This document shows, in pieces, positions 59,114-64,000 of a stretch of 64,000 nucleotides of DNA. Position 1 is the first letter of the stretch; every line of letters starts with the position of its first letter. The stretch lies in NCBI GenBank assembly GCA_046727735.1, contig JBKPDF010000065.1, positions 1 through 64,000 of the forward strand. Reading direction: 5' to 3'. The position numbers and the translations under genes are program-made. The notes beneath the pieces are model-generated. The model searched no databases. It was not told where the DNA came from and saw only the letters and a program-made list of their open reading frames with translations. The DNA is from AP-16 sp046727735. Its GTDB lineage: Bacteria > Pseudomonadota > Alphaproteobacteria > Rhizobiales > Xanthobacteraceae.

Positions 59114-59956
59114 TCACTCCGCGATTCCCAGCATTGTCCTTGTCTTGCGCAGGCCCTCCTGGTGCGGCGTGAACATGCGCCCGCCGATGACGCCGCCGTC
59201 GACCACGATGTCCTCGCCGTTGACGAAGCTTGCGCGGTCCGACGCGAGCCAGCAGACGCACTGCGCGATGTCGTCGGGCACGCCGGCGCGCGGAATCGGC
59301 TGGGCGGTGGCATAGACGCCCTTGATCTTGTCGGCGAGCGCGTCGGCCTTGCTCGTGTCCTGCATGCCCAGCGCTTTGGCCAGAATGCCGGTCGCGATCG
59401 CGCCGGGCGACACCGAATTGACGCGCACGCCGGATTCGCCGAGCTCCATCGCGACGCATTTCGTCAGATGCACCACCGCGGCCTTCGCGGCGCTGTAGAC
59501 CATCGAGCTCGAATAGCCGGCGAGGTGCGCGGCGATCGAGCCGTTGTTGATGATCGCGCCCGCGCGCTGGCGCTTCATGATCGGCGCGGCGTGCTTCATG
59601 CCCAGCATGACCGAGCGCACCAAGAGCGCCATGGCGCGATCGAAGCCGTCGACCGGAATGCCTTCGATGCCGCCGGTCGGCGCCGGACCGCCGGCATTGT
59701 TGAATAGCGCATCGAGCCGTCCGTGCCGGTCGAGCACGTGGCGGATGAGCCGTTGCCAATCCGACTCCTCGGTCGCGTCCGCCGCCACGAAGCTCGCGTG
59801 CGAGCCGAGCCGTTTGGCGACCGCCTCGCCCTGTTCCTTGCGCCGGCCGGTGAAGACGACCCGCGCGCCTTCCTCGACGAACAGCTCTGCCGTGCGCTCG
59901 CCGATGCCGCTCGTCGCCCCGGTGATGATCGCGACCTTGCCATCGAGCATGCCCAT
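59114..59956 (-). CDS. SDR family oxidoreductase
   Basis: The 280-residue classical SDR has the NAD(P) loop ITGATSGIGERTAELF, NNAGG, the catalytic serine in INNGSIAAH and YSAAK. VVFTGRRKEQ suggests NADP preference. It is the first gene of the SDR-CaiB-CoA lyase operon (35-base gap to CaiB). The C-terminal end (MFTPHQEGLRKTRTMLGIAE) is slightly longer than usual. Confidence 0.92.
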   Translation of the reverse strand: MGMLDGKVAIITGATSGIGERTAELFVEEGARVVFTGRRKEQGEAVAKRLGSHASFVAADATEESDWQRLIRHVLDRHGRLDALFNNAGGPAPTGGIEGIPVDGFDRAMALLVRSVMLGMKHAAPIMKRQRAGAIINNGSIAAHLAGYSSSMVYSAAKAAVVHLTKCVAMELGESGVRVNSVSPGAIATGILAKALGMQDTSKADALADKIKGVYATAQPIPRAGVPDDIAQCVCWLASDRASFVNGEDIVVDGGVIGGRMFTPHQEGLRKTRTMLGIAE

Positions 59957-60160
59957 CGGATCCTCCCTGCAATGCGGGTTCTGATACCCATCGGCACACG
60001 CGGAAAGTCAAGGGCGCGGCCGAGACCGGAAGTTTCACGGAGATCTGTAGGGCGCGCTACGAACGCGTCAGGTCCATTTCTGTGAGCTAGCCACGAACGA
60101 CGGAAGCCCCTACTGCCGCGACGTCACATTATAGGCGGATTGGCCGGTCAAGATTGTCGC

Positions 60161-60188
60161 CCAAGGACGCATCCCAAGGACGGCATCC
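60161..60188. repeat. Short tandem repeat (14-15 bp, two copies)
   Basis: CCAAGGACGCATCC at 60161-60174 is followed by CCAAGGACGGCATCC at 60174-60188, sharing one base. It lies just before a small exported-protein gene. Confidence 0.5.
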
Positions 60189-60222
60189 AATGCGCCGGTG
60201 CTTGGAAAATCGGAGTGTCTGA

Positions 60223-60468
60223 ATGAGAACCGTCATAGTCGCAGGGATTGCCGCAGCATTGATCGTTCCCGCCTATGCGCAGTCGGGCTCGTCCTCCGCC
60301 AATGGCGTTCCGGTCGGAACGCCATCCAAGAACCGCGAGGAGAAGTACAGGCTCGATCCCAAGGAGGTCGACGCGGCATATCGCGCGACGATGAAACGGA
60401 TTCCCGCACAGAGCGGCGGCGCATCGGATCCGTGGCAGAACGTAAGGAGTTCCGGCGACAAGAAGTGA
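60223..60468 (+). CDS. Small exported protein of unknown function
   Basis: The 81-residue protein has a signal peptide (TVIVAGIAAALIVPAYA, cleavage before QSGSS) and a polar mature part of about 60 residues containing KNREEKYRLDPKEVDAAYRATMKRIP and ending DPWQNVRSSGDKK. I recognise no named family, although small exported proteins with a DPWxxxR end occur in Bradyrhizobium relatives. CGGAGTGTCTGA precedes the start. It is the last chromosomal gene before the tRNA remnant. Confidence 0.7.
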   Translation: MRTVIVAGIAAALIVPAYAQSGSSSANGVPVGTPSKNREEKYRLDPKEVDAAYRATMKRIPAQSGGASDPWQNVRSSGDKK

Positions 60469-60591
60469 CCGGAGCGCACGCGTTCCACTCGCAGAGCAGA
60501 ACGCGCAGTCGCGGAATCACGATCCATTCACTATCGAGTTCTGGAAAGCCCAATCGATCCGCTGCGGCAGTTGGAGCAGCTTGCTGCGGGA

Positions 60592-60636
60592 TGGTGGGCG
60601 CGGCTGGGATCGAACCAGCGACCCCTACGATGTCAA
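60592..60636 (-). tRNA. 3' half of tRNA-Val(GAC), left attachment site
   Basis: On the minus strand the sequence from the anticodon loop TTGACAT (60636-60630; anticodon GAC) through the 3' anticodon stem CGTAG, variable region, T-arm GCTGGTTCGATCCCAGC and acceptor GCGCCCA to CCA (60594-60592) is intact. The sequence that should form the 5' anticodon stem (CTACG) is replaced by CAACC, and no D-arm or 5' acceptor follows. This is a partial tRNA left by site-specific integration in the anticodon loop, with the integrase gene 34 bases away. Confidence 0.8.
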
Positions 60637-60669
60637 GGTTGCGGCCCTTGCGCGCATTGTCTTGTTCGC

Positions 60670-61737
60670 TCATGCTTTTTTCTCGCCGCTGGCGACCACT
60701 GCCCAAACGGTGCCCAACTTGCGCATCGTGTTAGCCCGGTGCTCGGCGGAAACACTCGCATAGCGTTCGACCATCCGCAGCGAAGCCCAGCCGCCCTCCT
60801 GGCGCAACGTTTCGAGATCGATACCGCTCATCACGCACCACGACGCCCAATGGTGTCGCCAGTCGTGCACGGTAAAGTTCACGATGCCGGCCCGACGGCA
60901 CGCCGTGGCGTGCGCTTTCTTGATCGGCGACCCGCCCGGAAGCGCATAGGCGCGCGGGTCGGCATAGGGAACGCCAAGCCGATTCAGGAATACACGCCCT
61001 TCGCCCGGACTGCCAGCGCTGACCCATAGCGCGTGCAGTGCCTTGCGCGTGGGGTCTTGCATAGTCACGGTGCGGGGCTCGCCGCTCTTGGTCTCCGCGA
61101 TGAACAGCGAATTTGCGGCCCAATTGACATGTTGCCAGTCGAGGCGAAGCGCCTCGCCAATGCGTAGACCCTGGAAACACAGAGTGATAGCGATTGGCCG
61201 TACGTGATTCGCGTAGGTGTTGAGCAACCGCGCTTCCTGGTCCTTGCTCAGAAACCGGATGCGCTTGTTCTGGATGCGCAGGGTGCGATGCACCTTGGGC
61301 GCATCGAAATCGCCATTTCGGGCGGCATAGTTCAGCGCGGCCTGGAGCACGCAGCGGAAACGATCGACGGTCGCGGGCGCGAGCGCGGCGCAACGCTGTT
61401 TCGTGAACTCGGCGAACGCCGCCGCTGCCCGGCTGATCGGCCAGTCACCGATCTCGTTGTTGAGCTGGTCAAGCCGCCACAGATCGTAGGGGCGCACGCC
61501 GCCAGGGCGGTTCATGTAGGCAAGTCCGGCGTCGGCGATGTTCATGCTTTGCGGCCGCCCGCCAGGACCGTGAAGCAGCTCGCGGCGGATGTCTGCCTCA
61601 AGGCGCGAGCGGTAGGCTTCGGCATCTTCCTTTCGATCGCAGCCCGTAGAGTGCTCTTTGACGATGCTGCTTTCGCGGCCGACACGGATCGAACCACGGA
61701 TGTGCCAGAGCCGGCCACGGCGGCGGATGGTGAGCAT
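60670..61737 (-). CDS. Tyrosine recombinase/integrase
   Basis: The 355-residue integrase has an N-terminal arm-binding segment (WHIRGSIRVGRESSIVKEHSTGCDRKEDAEAY), a SAM-like core-binding domain (residues about 80-165) and the catalytic domain with Arg in LCFQGLRIGEALRL, Lys in AETKSGEPRTV, HDWRHHWAS (His, Arg) and the tyrosine in SLRMVERYASV. The third catalytic histidine position reads GGW, as in many such integrases. The start at 61737 is fixed by GGAGG at seven bases. It lies next to the tRNA-Val half and should catalyse integration there. The first 196 bases overlap the HTH gene. Confidence 0.93.
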   Translation of the reverse strand: MLTIRRRGRLWHIRGSIRVGRESSIVKEHSTGCDRKEDAEAYRSRLEADIRRELLHGPGGRPQSMNIADAGLAYMNRPGGVRPYDLWRLDQLNNEIGDWPISRAAAAFAEFTKQRCAALAPATVDRFRCVLQAALNYAARNGDFDAPKVHRTLRIQNKRIRFLSKDQEARLLNTYANHVRPIAITLCFQGLRIGEALRLDWQHVNWAANSLFIAETKSGEPRTVTMQDPTRKALHALWVSAGSPGEGRVFLNRLGVPYADPRAYALPGGSPIKKAHATACRRAGIVNFTVHDWRHHWASWCVMSGIDLETLRQEGGWASLRMVERYASVSAEHRANTMRKLGTVWAVVASGEKKA

Positions 61738-61928
61738 TTCATGGCCTCCAGGAGGGCAGCATACTGTTGTTCGGTAACGAGGAAGGTTCGGCGGTCGCGA
61801 CGCAGGATGGCGATACCATAGCGGGCAAAGGTTCGGCGTACGCTGCGCTCCCGGTCGGCTCCGGCATAGTGGAGCGCCTCGGCGATTTCGCCAAGGGTGT
61901 AGAGCCGGAAACTCGGGCCGCGCGACAC
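61542..61928 (-). CDS. Small HTH (excisionase-like) protein overlapping the integrase gene
   Basis: The 128-residue frame starts MSRGPSFRLYTLGEIAEALHYAGADRERSVRRTFARYGIAILRRDRRTFLVTEQQYAALLEAM, a MerR/excisionase-like winged helix. Residues 75-128 are a Ser/Ala/Lys-rich tail encoded in the same DNA as the integrase N-terminus, in another frame. I recall similar proteins beside integrases of this type in Rhizobiales, with the same tail style. It lies 9 bases after the primase gene. It could regulate excision as Xis does, but that is inference. Confidence 0.7.
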   Translation of the reverse strand: MSRGPSFRLYTLGEIAEALHYAGADRERSVRRTFARYGIAILRRDRRTFLVTEQQYAALLEAMKCSPSAAVAGSGTSVVRSVSAAKAASSKSTLRAAIERKMPKPTARALRQTSAASCFTVLAGGRKA

Positions 61929-61937
61929 CGGTCAGCC

Positions 61938-64000
61938 TCACAACGAACCGCAGCGTCCGGCGTCTGACTGCGCGTGTAACCAGAAGGACCGACACACTCG
62001 ATGAAACCATAGGCCACCAGGGTACCGCGACGTCTTACCGTCGTCCTCGCCACACTGCGCACAGGCCTGGGCGCGCGCCCCAGATTCGAGTGCGCGCCCG
62101 CCACTGGCGGTTTCAAAGCTCGGAAGCTTGGGAGCGCCCATTGCCGCAACGATTTCCCGAGCTTTGTCAAAACTCGGGGCCTGACCTTCTTCCGAGCTTT
62201 TAGAATAGCGAGAAATGCCTGTCCCCGTAGCGTTTCCCGAGCTTCCGAGCTTTGAAGGGGGGATGTAGGGTGCGCACGCCTGTTCGAACAGCTCGCGGAC
62301 GTATCCCTGGCCTCGCGCGGGATGATAGACCTCCTGCGGAAAGACGTGGAACGGCTTGAGCATCCGCGCCAGCGCGCGGGCCGTTATCGGCTTGTCGTGT
62401 TTCCAGTGCGCCCAAGGGCGCGCGTCGTCCTTCACAAGCTCGGCAACCAGCTCCGTCGTGGTGATTTCCGGGACCCCCAAGGTTTCGAAGATCTTGCTGA
62501 CGTCGGTAAGCAGCTCGACCGAGATGCTGTCCTCGGCAAGATCGGTGCCAGACAGGGCCTTGGCCGCGTCCCGTGCCAGGCTGGGCCAGTTCCCCCCGAC
62601 GGCTTCGGCGATGGCAAGCAATGGTCGCCAGTTATCTGCCTGGCGGTCGTTCAGGCCCTTGGGAATCTCGGGATTCGCGTTGGCAAGACTGGATACGTGG
62701 TCCTCGGCCCAACGTCGGGCCTGGCTTCTCAAGTCCCGGAACTCGTCGGTGTCGCCGCTCCTCAGCCGCTCAACCGGCTGGGAGGGTGCCTTGCGCTGCA
62801 TCGGGATGATGATGGAGCGGTCGGCGTGGGTGTCGGCCAACACCCTGATCGTTGCGATCGCCTTCGGAGCCCACGTCGAGAAGCGCCGAGCTTTGTATGC
62901 GCCATTGATCTCGACGTTGCGAATCACGTGGGACGCGGTCCGGGTGTGGCCGCAGTTGAGGATGCCACGCAGCTCCTCATTGTCCCTTACGAAGGAGTCC
63001 GCCTCGTCGATGAGCAACGTTGGGCAAACGTCCTCAACATACCGGAACAGCGCGGAGGCGCTGATGTTGCTTGCCAATTCTGACCGCGGCGTCAGCCAAT
63101 ACAGCACAATCAGCACTCGCGTTTTGCCGCAGCGCTTCTCCGGGGACGACAGGGCCAGAAAGGGTGTGATGTCGCAGGCATCCAGCGTCCAGGCATGGAG
63201 CACCCATAGCCCGATTGCTAAGTCACCATGTTTTGGCAGGACGCAGTAGCGATTCAGTTCCTTCCGAATTGCTTCGAGGAGAACCGCACCGTCGACAGGC
63301 GTTTCCCACGGCTCCACATGCCAATGCGGCAGTGCCGTGCTTTCGTTCTGTTTGCTCGCGCGGCGGGAACGTACCTCCTTGTCCAGGGCGGTGACCGGCA
63401 CATCGAGCTGCTGAGCGAACTCCCTACGAGCCCGCGCATACTCGAATGCCGACATGGCGGTGAGCTTTGCGACTAGCTCCTCTGCAGTGGGATCGGAGAG
63501 CTTGCCGAATGAGCGCTCGACCTCCTCCTGGAGGCGCGCAGCGTATTTTTCCGCAATGCCCTCGGGATATTTCTCGAACAGGGAGATGATCCCCGCGACG
63601 GTCCAACCTAATTGCTTGAGCCATCCCACCGCGTGATGGAATTGCTCAGAACGGCGGCCAACCTCGACGCCATCCCGGATAAGTGCGAGTAGATCGGCCG
63701 GCAGCTCTCCTTCTTCCATTGCCGCGCCGGCCTTGCCGTTACCGCTGCCCATCGATTGTTGTTTCGTCGGTCGCGGGAAGGCTTCTCGCAATTCGTCAGC
63801 CGACCAGCACTTATCTGAATGATCGAGAATTCTGGTCGCCGTCGTGATACGGCCGCGCTCTTGTTTGGCGGCATTCGGGAAATTCGGCGTGCCGGCAACG
63901 CGATAGGGCTGGGTGATTACGCCCGTGTCGTGATCGGCACCAATGGCGGCAGCGCAGCCCCGAGTTCCTGCGCCTCCGTGGCTGGAAGCGCCCGGTCCAG
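61938..64000 (-). CDS. Partial primase-DUF3631 protein (replication-type, element-borne)
   Basis: The frame stays open from its stop at 61938 to the window edge (686 residues visible), so the true start is to the right. The first residues seen (ADHDTGVITQPYRVAGTPNFPNAAK) match the end of RepB-family primase domains. Residues from about 280 form a P-loop ATPase (SSPEKRCGKTRVL, Walker B PTLLIDEADSFV) followed by the DUF3631 domain (RSIIIPMQRK, DNWRPLLAIAEAVGG, WAHWKHDKPIT) and a C-terminal zinc-ribbon-like CAQCGEDDGKTSRYPGGLWFH. This is the architecture of plasmid/phage primase-helicase proteins. A TTG at 63791 could start a shorter product. Confidence 0.8.
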   Translation of the reverse strand, partial: GPGASSHGGAGTRGCAAAIGADHDTGVITQPYRVAGTPNFPNAAKQERGRITTATRILDHSDKCWSADELREAFPRPTKQQSMGSGNGKAGAAMEEGELPADLLALIRDGVEVGRRSEQFHHAVGWLKQLGWTVAGIISLFEKYPEGIAEKYAARLQEEVERSFGKLSDPTAEELVAKLTAMSAFEYARARREFAQQLDVPVTALDKEVRSRRASKQNESTALPHWHVEPWETPVDGAVLLEAIRKELNRYCVLPKHGDLAIGLWVLHAWTLDACDITPFLALSSPEKRCGKTRVLIVLYWLTPRSELASNISASALFRYVEDVCPTLLIDEADSFVRDNEELRGILNCGHTRTASHVIRNVEINGAYKARRFSTWAPKAIATIRVLADTHADRSIIIPMQRKAPSQPVERLRSGDTDEFRDLRSQARRWAEDHVSSLANANPEIPKGLNDRQADNWRPLLAIAEAVGGNWPSLARDAAKALSGTDLAEDSISVELLTDVSKIFETLGVPEITTTELVAELVKDDARPWAHWKHDKPITARALARMLKPFHVFPQEVYHPARGQGYVRELFEQACAPYIPPSKLGSSGNATGTGISRYSKSSEEGQAPSFDKAREIVAAMGAPKLPSFETASGGRALESGARAQACAQCGEDDGKTSRYPGGLWFHRVCRSFWLHAQSDAGRCGSL

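Larger units (their letters stand above)
60592..64000. mobile_element. Left end of an integrated element (genomic island), right end outside the window
   Basis: The element starts at the tRNA-Val half and holds a tyrosine recombinase, a small HTH protein and a primase-helicase-like gene, all read leftwards. With this geometry the intact tRNA-Val(GAC) should be rebuilt at the far right junction, beyond 64000. No conjugation or phage structural gene is visible in the part seen. Confidence 0.75.

Noticed and set aside
60233..60706. Minus-strand frame containing DIVGVAGSIPAAPT
   Set aside because: This string is the translation of the tRNA-Val 3' half in one frame, a known source of false hypothetical proteins; it also overlaps the small exported-protein gene antisense.
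1..64000. CRISPR arrays, rRNA and intact tRNA genes
   Set aside because: No regularly spaced repeats of 20-40 bases were seen; no rRNA-like sequence or complete cloverleaf was recognised. The only tRNA sequence is the 3' half at 60592-60636.

Overview
The window is high-GC chromosomal DNA of an alphaproteobacterium, almost certainly a member of the Hyphomicrobiales (Rhizobiales) near the Bradyrhizobium/Xanthobacteraceae group. Pointers are TrcR (DUF1013), GapR (DUF2312), an RcdA-type DUF1465 protein, DUF1192, DUF1244 and DUF1036 proteins, split pntAA-pntAB-pntB genes, a 50-residue aa3-oxidase subunit IV, and the gene order ispH-thrB-rnhA. The assignment comes from remembered family knowledge; no search was run.

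Layout. 1-32150 is mostly housekeeping: a partial Tat-exported YkuD_2 protein, an internally deleted VOC protein, an ABC exporter, rpmE, an rcdA/DUF1192 segment with a perfect CtrA box and a candidate small RNA, a quinone oxidoreductase, a large membrane EAL protein, YqgE, a DsbD-N protein with a peroxiredoxin, ispH-thrB-rnhA, trcR, prpE and a divergent acyl-CoA synthetase, purEK, rpsU, the transhydrogenase operon, an ABC1 kinase and an M3 peptidase. It ends with an exonuclease III/FEN fusion gene translationally coupled to alkB. 32237-35176 is a lower-GC arsenic operon (arsR, grxB, arsI, an arsR remnant, arsC, aqpS) that looks acquired. 35369-45405 returns to core genes: a sigma-54-type response regulator with a damaged contact loop, an L,D-transpeptidase, a DUF882 protein, gapR, DUF1244, DUF1036-pyk, a TPR protein and rpmJ.

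45553-54029 is an amino-acid module: a branched-chain-type ABC importer without livG, a MarR regulator, and divergent iorAB for indolepyruvate oxidation. 54030-57000 is accessory sequence with a degraded deaminase and repeats. 57022-59956 is an SDR/CaiB/CoA-lyase operon. At 60592 a 3' half of tRNA-Val(GAC) marks the left attachment site of an integrated element. It carries an integrase, an overlapping small HTH gene and a primase-DUF3631 gene that runs off the right edge.

Cell-cycle biology is unusually well represented (rcdA-type protein, trcR, gapR, CtrA boxes). Dispersed repeats (three REP-like elements, two ATGTCCGCT...AGCGGACAT elements, G-rich palindromes) fill many intergenic gaps. No intact tRNA, no rRNA and no CRISPR array was seen.
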